Shown here in pieces: positions 39,219 through 49,218 of a stretch of DNA of 64,000 nucleotides. The stretch's first letter is position 1. Every line of letters begins with the position of its first letter. The notes beneath the pieces were generated by a model. That model was not told the origin of the DNA, did no database searches, and saw only the letters and a program-made list of their open reading frames with translations. The stretch spans positions 1-64,000 of the forward strand of contig NZ_JAMGZJ010000064.1 of the NCBI RefSeq assembly GCF_025564085.1. The letters run 5' to 3'. The position numbers were made by a program, and so were the translations under genes. This DNA comes from Silvania confinis (GTDB taxonomy: Bacteria > Pseudomonadota > Gammaproteobacteria > Enterobacterales > Enterobacteriaceae).

Positions 39219-40723
39219 TATGCGGCCTCCTGTCTGGCACCGCTGGCGGCGCTGACGATGGTTTCGGCTGTTGCCTCACCCGCCTGATACTCCGCCACCA
39301 TCAGCCCTTCATGCATGACGATAATCCGGTCGGCCATGCCCATCACTTCCGGCAGTTCGGAGGAGACCATGATCACCGCCAGCCCCTGACCGACCAGCTC
39401 AGACATAAACTGATGCACCGCCGCTTTGGAACCGATGTCGATCCCTTTGGTCGGTTCATCCAGAATGATGACGTCCGGGTGGGTCGCCAGCCATTTGCCG
39501 ATCACCACTTTTTGCTGATTGCCGCCGGACAGCGTTTCAACCGCCTGTTTCCAGCTAAAGGCTTTTACCTGCAGGCGCTTCGCGTATTCATCCGCCAGTT
39601 GCCACTCCTGCTCCTCATTCAGCACCCCGTTAGGGTTGAGTTTGCTGAGCTGCGGCAGGCTGATGTTCTGCGCAATCGACAGCTCGATAATCGCCCCCTG
39701 TTTTTGCCGCTCTTCGGGCACGCAGACGATCCCGGCTTTGATGGCGTCCGCCGGCTGGCGGAAGTGCTGGGCGTTGCCGTTGAGCACAATATTGCCGGAA
39801 GAGGGGCGAGACACCCCGCTCAGGGCCTGCATCAGCTCGGTGCGCCCGGCGCCGACCAGCCCGTAAAAGCCGAGGATTTCGCCTTTGCGGAGGGTGAAAG
39901 AGATATTGGCAAACTCAGTTGGATGGCAGAGATCCTGCACTTCCAGCACGGTTGCGCCTTTTTCGCAGGCCACTTTCGGGAAGGTCTGGGTAATGGCGCG
40001 CCCGACCATCATCGCCACCATCCGCTCTTCGGTGATGTCGTTGATGGCACCTGCGCCGACAAACACGCCGTCGCGCAGGATGGTGTAGTGATCCGCCAGC
40101 TCAAAAATCTCGTCGAATTTATGCGAGATAAACAGGATGGCTTTTCCTTCCTGCTTCAGGCGCTCGACAATCTGGTAAAACTCAAGGATTTCGTGCTGCG
40201 ACAGGGCGGCGGTCGGTTCATCGAGGATCACCACCTGGGCGTCGAACGACAGCGCACGGGCAATCGCCACCATATGGCGTTGGGCGATGCTCAGGGTTTT
40301 GAGCGTCGCACGCGGGTCAATCTGCACCTCCAGACGGGTGAGGATCGCCTGCGCTTTGCGGTGCATTTCCGGCCAGTCGAGCTTCTTGAAAATGCCTTTA
40401 TGCAGATACTGGCCGACAAAAATATTTTCGGTGACCGACAGCTCATCGAACAGCACGGTCTCCTGGTGAATAGCGGTAATGCCCACCTTATGCGCCGAGT
40501 CGGGTGTGGGCAGGTGGATAGGTATCGCTTTGTAGAGGATCTCGCCTTCGTCAGGCTGATAGATGCCGGTCATCACTTTGACCAGCGTGGATTTGCCCGC
40601 GCCATTCTCACCGATAAGGGCGGTGACTTTGCCGGGCCACAGCTCGAGCTGCACGTTCTCAAGGGCCCGCACACCGGGGAAAACCTTGGTGATGCCCTGA
40701 AGTTGAAGCAGGGGTGTGGACAT
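39218..40723 (-). CDS. Rhamnose ABC transporter ATP-binding protein, fused double NBD
   Basis: This 501-residue protein contains two ABC ATPase domains in tandem, as in RbsA and XylG. The N-terminal domain has Walker A GENGAGKST and VILDEPTAAL. The C-terminal domain shows GLVGAGRTEL, LSGGNQQKVVIGKWL and VIILDEPTKGIDIG. In Rhizobium this subunit is named RhaT, a name also used for the unrelated E. coli symporter, so I leave the symbol empty. I start at the ATG giving MSTPLLQLQG; the longer frame translates the hairpin repeat upstream. Confidence 0.9.
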   Translation of the reverse strand: MSTPLLQLQGITKVFPGVRALENVQLELWPGKVTALIGENGAGKSTLVKVMTGIYQPDEGEILYKAIPIHLPTPDSAHKVGITAIHQETVLFDELSVTENIFVGQYLHKGIFKKLDWPEMHRKAQAILTRLEVQIDPRATLKTLSIAQRHMVAIARALSFDAQVVILDEPTAALSQHEILEFYQIVERLKQEGKAILFISHKFDEIFELADHYTILRDGVFVGAGAINDITEERMVAMMVGRAITQTFPKVACEKGATVLEVQDLCHPTEFANISFTLRKGEILGFYGLVGAGRTELMQALSGVSRPSSGNIVLNGNAQHFRQPADAIKAGIVCVPEERQKQGAIIELSIAQNISLPQLSKLNPNGVLNEEQEWQLADEYAKRLQVKAFSWKQAVETLSGGNQQKVVIGKWLATHPDVIILDEPTKGIDIGSKAAVHQFMSELVGQGLAVIMVSSELPEVMGMADRIIVMHEGLMVAEYQAGEATAETIVSAASGARQEAA

Positions 40724-40742
40724 GATAGTTCTCCAAATGATC

Positions 40743-40824
40743 CCCTCTCCCCTCGGGAGAGGGTTAGGGTGAGGGGACGTGCGGCCTGATGCCCTCACCC
40801 CGGCCCTCTCCCACAGGGAGAGGG
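40743..40824. repeat. Triple-hairpin intergenic element
   Basis: Three perfect nine-base-pair hairpins follow one another: CCCTCTCCC/GGGAGAGGG (40743-40763), GGGTGAGGG/CCCTCACCC (40767-40800), and CCCTCTCCC/GGGAGAGGG (40804-40824). The element fills the gap between the binding-protein gene and the ATPase gene of the rhamnose importer. It belongs to a dispersed family seen in enterobacteria (a simpler relative is at 61566-61592). It may stabilise the upstream binding-protein mRNA or limit read-through. Confidence 0.8.
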
Positions 40825-40832
40825 AGAAAGGA

Positions 40833-41819
40833 TTAAAAGATTTTCGAGAACTTATCAATGTTGCTGGCATCGTAAACAAACGGCTCAGCCATCGCGCCGC
40901 TGCCGTCGGCATCGAGCTTCACTTTGCCCAGTTTACCCATGCTGGCTTCCTGCTTGGTGGCGGTGCCTTTCACCAGGTCATCCGCTAAATACGTAGCGGC
41001 ATAGCCGAGGTCGATCGGGTTCCAGATGGCGAAGCTCTTGCTGGCGCCGGATTTCACCGCGCCCGCCATCTCAGACGGCAGGCCTAAGCCGGTGACATAC
41101 ACTTTGCCAATCTTGCCCTGGTCTTTAACCGCCTGCGCCGCCGCCACAATGCCCACGGATGACGGGGAGACAATCACTTTCAGGTCAGGATAGGTTTTCA
41201 GCAGACCGACCGCTTCACGGTAGCTCTTGTCCGACAGATCGTCGCCATAGGCCACGGTCACCAGATTGACCGACGGGTACTGTGGCAGCACCTTTTTCAT
41301 CTCGGCAATCCAGGTGTTCTGGTTAGTGGAGGTTGGGGTGGCGCTGAGGATCGCCACGTCGCCTTTTTCGACGTTCAGCGCTTTCAGCGCTTCGGCCGCC
41401 AGCTTGACGTTGGTTTCGCCAATCAGGGCGTTATTGGACGGGTTGAGGTGGATCTGTCGGCCCGCTTTCGCCACGCCGGAATCCCATGACACCACTTTGA
41501 TCCCGCGCTGCATCGCCTTTTTCAGCACCGGTACCACGGCATCAGGATCGTTGGCAGAGATAGCGATCGCATCTACCCCCTGCGCGATCAACCCGTTCAG
41601 CACTTCGATCTGCGCTTCTGCGGTGGTGGTGGTTGGGCCGGTATAAATCACTTTTACATCACCTAACTCTTTGGCTGCCTCCTGGGCGCCCACGTTTGCG
41701 GCTTCAAAGAAACCATTACCTAACGATTTCGCCACCAGGGCGATTTTCACTTCAGCTATCGCGGAACCGGACAACGCCAGAGCGGCAACGGTGAGGATCA
41801 AGCTTGTCTTTATTTTCAT
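40833..41819 (-). CDS. Rhamnose ABC transporter substrate-binding protein
   Basis: This 328-residue periplasmic binding protein has a Sec signal peptide (MKIKTSLILTVAALALSGSAIA, cut before EVKIAL) and a ribose-binding-protein fold with the SANDPDAVVPVLKKA segment. Its place directly after rhaD and before the transporter genes makes L-rhamnose the likely ligand. The Rhizobium homologue is called RhaS, a name also held by the AraC regulator here, so I give no symbol. Confidence 0.88.
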   Translation of the reverse strand: MKIKTSLILTVAALALSGSAIAEVKIALVAKSLGNGFFEAANVGAQEAAKELGDVKVIYTGPTTTTAEAQIEVLNGLIAQGVDAIAISANDPDAVVPVLKKAMQRGIKVVSWDSGVAKAGRQIHLNPSNNALIGETNVKLAAEALKALNVEKGDVAILSATPTSTNQNTWIAEMKKVLPQYPSVNLVTVAYGDDLSDKSYREAVGLLKTYPDLKVIVSPSSVGIVAAAQAVKDQGKIGKVYVTGLGLPSEMAGAVKSGASKSFAIWNPIDLGYAATYLADDLVKGTATKQEASMGKLGKVKLDADGSGAMAEPFVYDASNIDKFSKIF

Positions 41820-41868
41820 TGCTTTTACTCCACATGAGTCAGTTGTGTAGGGATTGCAGGTGCAGTTT

Positions 41869-41892
41869 CGCCCCGTCTCGGTGAGCGGGGCG
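41869..41892 (-). other. Hairpin between rhaD and the importer genes
   Basis: CGCCCCG / CGGGGCG with a ten-base loop lies in the 81-base gap after rhaD. No T run follows in the leftward direction, so it is more likely an mRNA-stability or attenuation structure than a terminator. Transcription is expected to continue. Confidence 0.5.
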
Positions 41893-41900
41893 CGATGTTC

Positions 41901-42731
41901 TTATTTGTACAGATCTAACGCAGACTGCATCGGGTTAACGCCAAAGCGTTTGCCCAGCGCAATCAGTTCTTCCCGGGTGATGGTCTGCTTCATGCCACCC
42001 ATGGAATAGACTTTCACCAGCACTTCGGCAGACTTCTCGGCGGTGTCGATCAGGCCAAAGGTTTCATCAAGGTTCGGGCCGCTGCCAAACACACCGTGGA
42101 ACGGCCACAGCACCAGGGAATGTTTTTGCATCTCAACGGCGGTGGCTTCGCCAATTTCGTCAGTACCTGGCACCATCCACGGCAGAATGCCCACGCCATC
42201 CGGGAACACTACCAGACACTCGGTACTGCCTTCCCACAGCTGACGGGTGATAACGTCAGTGTTGTTCTCCAGCACAAAGGTCAGGGCGATCAGGTTGGTG
42301 GCGTGGCAGTGCATGATCACGCGGTCTTTCCCACCGGTGGCTTTGATACGCTCACAGTGGGAAAGGAAGTGGGCCGGCAGTTCAGAGGTTGGCACCGCTT
42401 CGTGGGTCAGCCCCCAAAGAATGTGGTAGCCCGCGCCGTCGCTGTCCACTTTTACGATACCTAAATTCGCCGCCGGATCGAGCTGGACGTTGCGGAAGAA
42501 CTTGCCGGAGCCGGTGACAATAAACGGCGTGTTGGCGAGCAGCGGCATCGGCTGGCTCAGGGCGATATAGCGCGGCTTCGCGTGGAAGTCGGCTTCGAAC
42601 GGGGCGATATCCGCATCCTCCAGGCGTAGCGTCAGGTTACCGCCGTTGCGCTCGTCCCAGCCTTTCAGCCAGGCGTCGGTGGTGGCTTTGATCATGCCCT
42701 GGACGAACCAGGATTGAGTGATGGTCTGCAT
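41901..42731 (-). CDS. rhaD: Rhamnulose-1-phosphate aldolase
   Basis: RhaD splits L-rhamnulose 1-phosphate into dihydroxyacetone phosphate and L-lactaldehyde. The 276-residue class II aldolase has the zinc-binding MHCHATN motif in the middle, with the third His in the C-terminal half, and the GSGKFF phosphate-binding segment. It is close to E. coli RhaD (about 274 residues). It follows rhaA by 95 bases that contain REP palindromes. Confidence 0.97.
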   Translation of the reverse strand: MQTITQSWFVQGMIKATTDAWLKGWDERNGGNLTLRLEDADIAPFEADFHAKPRYIALSQPMPLLANTPFIVTGSGKFFRNVQLDPAANLGIVKVDSDGAGYHILWGLTHEAVPTSELPAHFLSHCERIKATGGKDRVIMHCHATNLIALTFVLENNTDVITRQLWEGSTECLVVFPDGVGILPWMVPGTDEIGEATAVEMQKHSLVLWPFHGVFGSGPNLDETFGLIDTAEKSAEVLVKVYSMGGMKQTITREELIALGKRFGVNPMQSALDLYK

Positions 42732-42751
42732 TCTGTGTTTCCTTTAAAAAT

Positions 42752-42819
42752 GCCGGGTGGCGCTGTGCTTTCCCGGCCTGTTCTGACTTGTAGGCCCGGC
42801 AAGCGAAGCGCCGCCGGGC
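42752..42819. repeat. Pair of REP palindromes between rhaA and rhaD
   Basis: Two GC-rich hairpins, GCCGGG...CCCGGC (42752-42777) and GCCCGGC...GCCGGGC (42794-42819), form a BIME-like pair within the operon. Such elements commonly protect upstream mRNA from 3' exonucleases. Confidence 0.75.
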
Positions 42820-42826
42820 AATGTTG

Positions 42827-44092
42827 TTACTTACGATTCGCCAGCACGTCTTGCTCATACGCCCGCACGCTATCCAGCCACTGGCTGCCCGCCGGGGTAT
42901 CGTTGCGCTGGCAGTACATCTCCCATACCGCCTGCCACGGCAGCGATTTTTGTTCTTCCAGCAGCGCCAGACGGGTGGTGTAATCGCCAGCCGCTTCCAG
43001 CGCACGCAGCTCCCCGGTCGGTTCCAGCAGGGCGCGCAGCAGGGCTTTTTTCATGTTGCGGGTGCCGATAACCCACGCCGCGATGCGGTTAATCGATGCG
43101 TCGAAGAAGTCGAGGCCGATGTGCACGCGGTCGAACAGGTCATGGCGGATAATTTCGCTGGCGATGGCCTGGGTTTCATCATCCAGCAGCACCACGTGGT
43201 CGCTGTCCCAGCGCACCGGGCGGCTCACGTGCAGCAGCAGGTGCGGGACGTACAGCATCGCGGCAGAGATTTTGTCGGAGATCACTTCCGTCGGATGGAA
43301 GTGGCCCGCATCCAGACACAGCGCGGTCTGACGGCTGGTGGCGTAACCCATGTAGAACTCGCCGGAGCCGACGGTGTAGCTCTCGGCACCGATGCCGAAC
43401 AGCTTGCTCTCAACCGCATCGAGGTGGTGCGCCGGATCCAGTTTCTCGCTCATCGCGTCATCCAGCGCCGCCAGCAGACGCTGGCGCGGGGCGAGGCGAT
43501 CGACGGTGATGTCTTTCATCCCGTCCGGGATCCAGATGTTCATCACCGATGGCGTACCGAGCTGCTCGCCGAAATACGCCGACACGCGGCGGCTGGCCTT
43601 CACGTGATCAATCCAGAACTGGCGAATCTCGTCGTCGGCGTGGGAGAGGGTAAATCCGTCGGCGCTCAAAGGGTGCGAGAAGCAGGACGGGTTAAAATCC
43701 AGCCCCAGCTTGTTGGCTCTGGCCCACTCGACCCAGTTCTTAAAGTGTTCTGGCTTAATCGCATTGCGATCGACCGGCTGGTCGGATTCCAGATAAATGG
43801 CATGCAGGTTCAGGCGTTTAGGGCCCGGGATCAGGCTCAGGGCCAGCTCGAGATCTGCCCGCAGTTCCGAGGCGTTACGCGCCTTGCCCGGATAGTTACC
43901 GGTGGCCTGAATACCCCCGGTCAGCGCGCCGCCTGGGTTCTCAAAGCCGGCGACGTCATCGCCCTGCCAGCAGTGCATAGAGACGGGCAGACGGTCGAGC
44001 TGACGCAGAGCCTCCTCGACATCCACGCCCACGGCGGCGAAACGCTGTTTAGCCAGTTCCCAGGCTTGTTCAAGTTGAGTGGTCATGCGCAA
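42827..44092 (-). CDS. rhaA: L-rhamnose isomerase
   Basis: RhaA converts L-rhamnose to L-rhamnulose with a Mn/Zn-dependent TIM barrel. The 421-residue protein is close to E. coli RhaA (419) and includes the [11 protein letters not shown] start region and the metal-binding [11 protein letters not shown] segment. It overlaps the end of rhaB by ten bases. Confidence 0.97.
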   Translation of the reverse strand: MRMTTQLEQAWELAKQRFAAVGVDVEEALRQLDRLPVSMHCWQGDDVAGFENPGGALTGGIQATGNYPGKARNASELRADLELALSLIPGPKRLNLHAIYLESDQPVDRNAIKPEHFKNWVEWARANKLGLDFNPSCFSHPLSADGFTLSHADDEIRQFWIDHVKASRRVSAYFGEQLGTPSVMNIWIPDGMKDITVDRLAPRQRLLAALDDAMSEKLDPAHHLDAVESKLFGIGAESYTVGSGEFYMGYATSRQTALCLDAGHFHPTEVISDKISAAMLYVPHLLLHVSRPVRWDSDHVVLLDDETQAIASEIIRHDLFDRVHIGLDFFDASINRIAAWVIGTRNMKKALLRALLEPTGELRALEAAGDYTTRLALLEEQKSLPWQAVWEMYCQRNDTPAGSQWLDSVRAYEQDVLANRK

Positions 44093-45552
44093 AGCTCCTT
44101 AGTCGGTCGTTGTTGCTGTAACTGCGCGCGATAGCGGGCAATTTCATGATCGGGATGGGGGGTAAAGGTGGTCAGGGCATAATTGCCGGTCACCACCTGA
44201 CGGAATTGGTCAACGTTGGTCAGTTCGTCGAGGGTCATCAGCTGGATGCCGATATTGCCGAGGGTTGAGGCTTCAATCGGCCCGGCGACCACGGTGATAC
44301 CGCAAGCGTCGGCGCACAGCTGGTTAAGCAGCTGGTTCTGGCAGCCACCGCCCACAATGTGCAGCTGGCTGAACGGCTTGCCGCGCAGGGTCGCCAGCTC
44401 GTGCAGCACCTCGGCGTACAGCAGGGCGAGGCTGTCAAAGATGCAGCGTGCCAGCTCGGCGGCGCTGGCAGGCACCGGCTGCGCGCTGTCGCGACAGGCG
44501 GCCTGGATCTCCGCGCTCATGTTGTCTGGATTGATAAAGCGGCCATCGTTCGGATTGATCAGGAAACGGCACGCCGGAACCGTTTCGGTTTCACTAATCA
44601 GGGCGGCCAGGTCGCTCACGCTCTGCTCTTTCAGCACCCGCTGCAGCAGCCACAGGCCCATAATGTTTTTCAGCACCCGATAGCGACCTTCTGCTCCACC
44701 TTCGTTGGTGATATTGGCCGCCAGCGCGTGCTCGCTGGTGTACGGGGTTTTGCTTTCAAAGCCCATCAGCGACCAGGTGCCGGAGGAGAGATACGCTGCA
44801 TCCTGGCTGGCCAGCGGCGAGGCGATCACCGCGCTGGCGGTATCGTGGCTGGCCACGGCGACCACCGGGATCGAATGACCCTGCGGGCATATCCAGTGAC
44901 CGATCACGTTGCCCGGATGGGTAGGCGTGCCGAACCAGCTCTGCGGTGCGCCGGTCCAGCTGAGCAGGTTTTCATCCCAGCTATCGGAGTTGATGTTCAC
45001 CAGCTGAGTGGTGGTGGCGTTGGTGTACTCCCAGTTCATCTTGCCGGTCAGCCGGTAGCTGAAGTAGTCCGGGATCAGCAGCGCATGGGCGACGTTTGCC
45101 GCCAGATCCGGCTGCTGTTCAATCAGCGCCCGTAACTGATACAGGGTGTTGAATGGCAGGAACTGAATGCCGCTGCGACCATAGATTTCTGCTTTGCCAA
45201 TTTGCTGCTGCGCGTGCGCCATCATTCCGTCGGTACGGCTGTCGCGATAGGAAACCGGCAGCCCGATGCGCTTGCCCTGGCGGTCCAGCAGCACGTAATC
45301 CACGCCCCAGGTGTCGATCCCGATGCTGTCGATGCGAATACCCTCTTCGCACACCTTATTCAGCCCGGTGCGGATCTCCGCTTCCAGGCTGTCGATATCC
45401 CAGCAGTCAAAGCCGTCCTGCTTTTGCAGACAGTTAACAAAACGGTGGATCTCGCGAAGCAGAAGCGTGCGCTGTTCGCGGTGATAGCTCGCCAGCATAA
45501 CGCGGCCGCTGGATGCGCCTAAATCGACGGCCACACAATGGCGGAAAGTCAT
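44083..45552 (-). CDS. rhaB: Rhamnulokinase
   Basis: RhaB phosphorylates L-rhamnulose at C1 using ATP. The 489-residue FGGY-family kinase has the N-terminal phosphate loop VDLGASSGR, the central DTWGVDY catalytic region, and the C-terminal ATP motif [13 protein letters not shown]. It is the first gene of the leftward rhamnose operon, whose activator and CRP sites lie just upstream. Confidence 0.97.
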   Translation of the reverse strand: MTFRHCVAVDLGASSGRVMLASYHREQRTLLLREIHRFVNCLQKQDGFDCWDIDSLEAEIRTGLNKVCEEGIRIDSIGIDTWGVDYVLLDRQGKRIGLPVSYRDSRTDGMMAHAQQQIGKAEIYGRSGIQFLPFNTLYQLRALIEQQPDLAANVAHALLIPDYFSYRLTGKMNWEYTNATTTQLVNINSDSWDENLLSWTGAPQSWFGTPTHPGNVIGHWICPQGHSIPVVAVASHDTASAVIASPLASQDAAYLSSGTWSLMGFESKTPYTSEHALAANITNEGGAEGRYRVLKNIMGLWLLQRVLKEQSVSDLAALISETETVPACRFLINPNDGRFINPDNMSAEIQAACRDSAQPVPASAAELARCIFDSLALLYAEVLHELATLRGKPFSQLHIVGGGCQNQLLNQLCADACGITVVAGPIEASTLGNIGIQLMTLDELTNVDQFRQVVTGNYALTTFTPHPDHEIARYRAQLQQQRPTKELCA

Positions 45553-45611
45553 GGTCGGAGGTCCTTCTTAGAGTCATTGCTCGAAAGTGTAAGAAGGGGA
45601 ACAAAAAAACA

Positions 45612-45654
45612 CCTTCTTGCCACTGACAGCGGAATTCCACTGCTGGCAAGAAAG
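45612..45654 (-). promoter_or_regulatory. RhaS activator site of the rhaB promoter
   Basis: CCTTCTTGCCA (45612-45622) and TGGCAAGAAAG (45644-45654) form an inverted repeat about 60-100 bases upstream of the rhaB start. RhaS binds two inverted half-sites next to the -35 of rhaBAD in E. coli, and the geometry here agrees. Confidence 0.75.
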
Positions 45655-45664
45655 CAAAGATGAA

Positions 45665-45680
45665 CGTGAGGGAGTTCACA
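45665..45680 (-). promoter_or_regulatory. CRP site for rhaBAD/rhaSR
   Basis: CGTGAGGGAGTTCACA fits the CRP consensus TGTGA-N6-TCACA with one mismatch. It lies directly upstream of the RhaS site, matching the CRP-RhaS order at E. coli rhaBAD. The rest of the rhaB-rhaS gap (45553-45855) should contain the rhaSR promoter and RhaR site, which I cannot resolve. Confidence 0.8.
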
Positions 45681-45855
45681 ATTTCCATTAATAGCGCGGA
45701 TTTCGGGCGATGTGACGCTGGCCGCATTTCCGGATCTTTCCCGCCGTTTCTTAAAAAAGCGACAGGATTTGCGCCAATTGCTGTCGGAAATTTAAGGTGA
45801 GAACGGCATCCCTTCATTACTATTTTGAGAACATTTCTCATTAGTGGTGGCCGTG

Positions 45856-46692
45856 ATGACCGTACTGCACAGCGTGGATTTTTTCCCTTCTACAGGCTCG
45901 CCTGTGGCGATTGAACCGCGACTGCCTCAGGCGGCCTTTCCTGAGCATCATCATGATTTTCATGAAATTGTGATTGTTGAACATGGGACCGGGATCCACG
46001 TCTTTAACGGCCAGCCCTATACCATCAGCGGCGGCACGGTCTGTTTTGTCCGCGACCACGACCGGCACTTGTACGAACATACCGACAATCTGTGCCTGAC
46101 CAACGTTCTGTATCGTTCCCCGGATGCGTTCCAGTTTTTGTCCGGCATCAATCAGCTGCTGCCGCAGGAAATAGACGGGCACTATCCATCGCACTGGCGG
46201 GTGAATCAGTCCACGCTGCAGCAGGTACGCCAGCTGGTCAGCCAGATGGAACAGTCTGACGACAATAACGAAACCCATACGCTTGCCAGCCGCGAACTGC
46301 TGTTTATGCAGCTGCTGGTTCTGCTGCGCCGCAGCAGCCTGGTGGAGGGGCTGGAGAATAACGATGCCCGGCTCAATCAGCTGATGGCCTGGATGGAAGA
46401 CCATTTTGCCGAAGAGGTGTGCTGGGAGACGCTGGCAGAGACCTTTTCGCTCTCGTTGCGCACCTTGCATCGCCAGCTAAAGCAGCACACCGGACTGACG
46501 CCCCAACGCTATCTGAATCGCCTGCGGCTGATCAAAGCCCGCCACCTGCTGCGCCATACCGATGATAGCGTGACGGATATCGCCTATCATTGCGGTTTCG
46601 GCGACAGTAATCACTTTTCCACCCTTTTTCGCCGCGAGTTTGAATGGTCGCCTCGCGACATTCGTCAGGGCCGGGACGCGTCACTTCAGTAA
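45856..46692 (+). CDS. rhaS: Rhamnose catabolism activator RhaS (AraC family)
   Basis: RhaS binds L-rhamnose and activates the rhaB operon and, in E. coli, the transporter gene. The 278-residue protein has an N-terminal cupin ([20 protein letters not shown]) and a C-terminal pair of AraC helix-turn-helix motifs ([16 protein letters not shown] and [24 protein letters not shown]). I start at the ATG giving [10 protein letters not shown] as in E. coli. It is divergent from rhaB, 74 bases before rhaR. Confidence 0.96.
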   Translation: MTVLHSVDFFPSTGSPVAIEPRLPQAAFPEHHHDFHEIVIVEHGTGIHVFNGQPYTISGGTVCFVRDHDRHLYEHTDNLCLTNVLYRSPDAFQFLSGINQLLPQEIDGHYPSHWRVNQSTLQQVRQLVSQMEQSDDNNETHTLASRELLFMQLLVLLRRSSLVEGLENNDARLNQLMAWMEDHFAEEVCWETLAETFSLSLRTLHRQLKQHTGLTPQRYLNRLRLIKARHLLRHTDDSVTDIAYHCGFGDSNHFSTLFRREFEWSPRDIRQGRDASLQ

Positions 46693-46765
46693 CGCGAAGG
46701 CAATCACCGTTTTCTGACCATAAACCGGGTAATAATGTCAGGTTATTCACCGTTGGGGTTGGGAT

Positions 46766-47614
46766 GTGGCGGGACAGCTGATTCTTCGTAGAGCCGATTT
46801 TTTTGCATCTTCCGCGCAGGCCGTGGCGGTAGCGGATCGCTATCCGCAAAATGTCTTTGCTGAACATACCCATGACTTTTGCGAGCTGGTGCTGGTGTGG
46901 CGCGGCAATGGTTTGCATGTCCTCAACGATCGCCCTTACCGCATTACCCGCGGAGATCTGTTTTACATCCGTGCCGAAGATAAACACTCCTACGCCTCAG
47001 TGAACGATCTGGTGCTGCAAAATGTCATTTACTGCCCTGACCGGCTGCGGCTCAACGTCGACTGGGGGGAGAATATTCCGGGCTTTCTGGATACGCGCGC
47101 CAACCCGCACTGGCGACTTGGCAGCAACGGCATGACGCAGGTCCGCCCGGTGATCACCCAGCTCGAACAGGAGAGCAAGAAAGACTGTCCGCACGCGTTT
47201 GAACTGTCTGAACTGCTGTTCGCCCAGCTGGTGTTAACCTTGAAACGCTATCGCTATGCCACCGACGGCCCTGCCGCCAGCGGGCCGGAAGCGTTGCTGG
47301 ATAAGCTCATTACCACGCTTGCAGGCAGCCTCAACCGCAGCTTTGTGCTGGAAAAGTTCTGTGAACAGGAGCAGTGCAGCGAGCGCGCCCTGCGCCAGCA
47401 GTTCCGGGCTCAGACCGGGATGACGGTCAACCATTATCTGCGTCAGCTGCGGATCTGCCACGCGCAGTATCTGCTCCAGCATACTGAGATGATGGTCAGT
47501 GAAGTGGCGATGCAGTGTGGGTTTGAGGACAGTAACTATTTTTCGGTGGTGTTCAACCGGGAGATAGGGATGACTCCGGTTCAGTGGCGTCATCGCAGCC
47601 GCCATGCTGCCTGA
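46766..47614 (+). CDS. rhaR: Rhamnose regulator RhaR (AraC family)
   Basis: RhaR activates rhaSR transcription in response to L-rhamnose. The 282-residue protein shares the cupin ([20 protein letters not shown]) and double helix-turn-helix ([28 protein letters not shown]) layout of RhaS. The start is a GTG without a strong ribosome-binding site. E. coli RhaR is annotated longer (312), but here no ATG start upstream in frame is evident. No rhaT gene follows; sodA is next. Confidence 0.92.
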   Translation: MAGQLILRRADFFASSAQAVAVADRYPQNVFAEHTHDFCELVLVWRGNGLHVLNDRPYRITRGDLFYIRAEDKHSYASVNDLVLQNVIYCPDRLRLNVDWGENIPGFLDTRANPHWRLGSNGMTQVRPVITQLEQESKKDCPHAFELSELLFAQLVLTLKRYRYATDGPAASGPEALLDKLITTLAGSLNRSFVLEKFCEQEQCSERALRQQFRAQTGMTVNHYLRQLRICHAQYLLQHTEMMVSEVAMQCGFEDSNYFSVVFNREIGMTPVQWRHRSRHAA

Positions 47615-47705
47615 TAAATATATCGTCTGTGAGCGCGATCGCGCTCACACCCCCCGCCAGATCAGTAACATAACCAGAAGTTATAACCTTATTATAACTA
47701 CGGCA

Positions 47706-47743
47706 TTGATAAACATTTTCAATATCATTTAATTAACTATAAT
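47706..47743 (+). promoter_or_regulatory. sodA promoter with Fur-like box
   Basis: TTGATAAACATTTTCAATA (from 47706) resembles a Fur box and is nearly identical to the E. coli sodA operator region. The -10 TATAAT follows at 47738-47743. E. coli sodA is controlled by SoxRS, Fur, ArcA and others through this segment. Confidence 0.7.
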
Positions 47744-47802
47744 GAACCAACTGCTTACGCGGCATTAACACCTTTGCCGCCCGACAATTAATGGAGATGA
47801 TT

Positions 47803-48423
47803 ATGAGCTATACCCTGCCATCCCTGCCGTACGCTTATGACGCACTGGAGCCGCATTTCGACAAGCAGACGATGGAAATCCATCACACTAAACACCACCA
47901 GGCCTATGTCAATAACGCCAACGCTGCGCTGGAAAGCCTGCCGGAATTCGCTAGCCTGTCTGCGGAAGAGCTGATCGCTAAACTCGATCAACTGCCAGCT
48001 GACAAGAAAACCGTACTGCGCAACAACGCAGGCGGTCACGCGAACCACAGCTTCTTCTGGAAAGGCCTGAAAACCGGCACCACCCTGCAGGGTGACCTGA
48101 AATCCGCTATCGAGCGCGACTTCGGTTCCGTTGATAACTTCAAAGCTGAGTTTGAAAAAGCCGCTGCTACCCGTTTCGGCTCAGGCTGGGCGTGGCTGGT
48201 ACTGAAAGGCGACAAACTGGCTGTGGTTTCTACCGCTAACCAGGACTCCCCGCTGATGGGTGAAGCAGTCTCTGGCGCATCCGGCTTCCCAATCGTGGGC
48301 CTGGACGTGTGGGAACACGCTTACTACCTGAAATTCCAGAACCGTCGTCCAGACTACATCAAAGCATTCTGGGACGTGGTGAACTGGGACGAAGCAGCAG
48401 CGCGTTTCGCCGCTAAAAAATAA
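47803..48423 (+). CDS. sodA: Superoxide dismutase, manganese
   Basis: SodA dismutates superoxide in the cytoplasm. The 206-residue protein has the Mn-ligand regions [12 protein letters not shown] (His27) and [13 protein letters not shown] (His82), and the C-terminal [18 protein letters not shown] with the Asp and His ligands. I start at the ATG preceded by GGAGATGATT, giving [13 protein letters not shown]. It lies directly after rhaR because rhaT is absent. Confidence 0.98.
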   Translation: MSYTLPSLPYAYDALEPHFDKQTMEIHHTKHHQAYVNNANAALESLPEFASLSAEELIAKLDQLPADKKTVLRNNAGGHANHSFFWKGLKTGTTLQGDLKSAIERDFGSVDNFKAEFEKAAATRFGSGWAWLVLKGDKLAVVSTANQDSPLMGEAVSGASGFPIVGLDVWEHAYYLKFQNRRPDYIKAFWDVVNWDEAAARFAAKK

Positions 48424-48444
48424 GGTTGCATTGCCACCTGTGAG

Positions 48445-48471
48445 AAGCGAGTCTGATGACTCGCTTTTTTT
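48445..48471 (+). terminator. sodA terminator
   Basis: AAGCGAGT / ACTCGCTT with a six-base loop and a seven-T tail lies 22 bases after sodA. Confidence 0.93.
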
Positions 48472-48499
48472 ATACCCACAATCTGCATAAGGAGTCGCG

Positions 48500-49174
48500 A
48501 TGAACTATCCCGCTAACGTATTTACCGGAAAAGTAAGGGATTACGACGGCAGTCGCCCGAGTGCGATTGCTAAACTGCAGGTTGACGGTGAGCTGACGTT
48601 GAGCGAACTGGGGCTGGCTGGCGATGAGCAAGCCGAGAAGAAAATCCACGGCGGGCCCGAGCGCGCGCTGTGCCACTATCCGCGAGAACACTATCAGCAC
48701 TGGGCGCGCGAGTATCCCGCTCAGGCCGACCTGTTTGTCGCCCCCGCTTTTGGCGAGAACCTCTCTACCGATGGGCTGACGGAGCACAACGTCTTTATCG
48801 GCGATATCTACCGCTGGGGGGAGACGCTGATCCAGGTCACCCAGCCACGTTCTCCCTGTTTTAAGCTCAACTACCATTTTGGCATCAGCGATATGTCGGC
48901 CCAGTTGCAAAACGCAGGCAAAACCGGCTGGTTGTACCGCGTAGTGCTGGCGGGCAATGTCTCCGCCGAAGCCCCGCTGGAGCTGGCGTCACGCCTGAGC
49001 GATGTGTCCGTTTATGATGCCTGCGCCATCGCCTGGCATATGCCGTTTGATGACGACCAGTACCGGCGCCTGCTGTCGGCGGCGGGGTTATCCACCAGCT
49101 GGACAAGAACCATGCAAAAGCGCCGCATTAGCGGCCAGATCGAAGATAATTCGCGAAGATTGTGGGGAAGTTGA
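48500..49174 (+). CDS. yiiM: MOSC-domain protein YiiM (hydroxylaminopurine resistance)
   Basis: YiiM is a molybdenum-cofactor-dependent MOSC protein; in E. coli YiiM and YcbX detoxify N-hydroxylated bases such as 6-hydroxylaminopurine. The 224-residue sequence has KKIHGGPERALCHYP, GENLSTDGL and the conserved cysteine in QPRSPCFKL. It is full length and needs the cofactor supplied by the general moa/mog pathway. Confidence 0.93.
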   Translation: MNYPANVFTGKVRDYDGSRPSAIAKLQVDGELTLSELGLAGDEQAEKKIHGGPERALCHYPREHYQHWAREYPAQADLFVAPAFGENLSTDGLTEHNVFIGDIYRWGETLIQVTQPRSPCFKLNYHFGISDMSAQLQNAGKTGWLYRVVLAGNVSAEAPLELASRLSDVSVYDACAIAWHMPFDDDQYRRLLSAAGLSTSWTRTMQKRRISGQIEDNSRRLWGS

Positions 49175-49177
49175 ACG

Positions 49178-49212
49178 TCATGCCGGGTAGGCGCAGCCGC
49201 CACCCGGCATGA
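49178..49212. repeat. REP palindrome between yiiM and cpxA
   Basis: TCATGCCGGGT / ACCCGGCATGA is an 11-base-pair hairpin with a 13-base loop between the convergent yiiM and cpxA genes, a typical REP element. Confidence 0.85.
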
Positions 49213-49218
49213 CATATG

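Noticed and set aside
39311..40789. 492-codon open frame opposite the rhamnose importer ATPase
   Set aside because: It covers the same span as the well-supported double ABC domain protein and runs into the hairpin repeat.
40724..40912. 63-residue N-terminal extension of the importer ATPase
   Set aside because: It translates the triple-hairpin repeat (yielding PHPNPLPRGEG, a typical artefact of this repeat), and the ATPase domain begins at the downstream ATG.
42821..44134. 437-codon open frame opposite rhaA
   Set aside because: It is an antisense shadow of rhamnose isomerase with no start signal.
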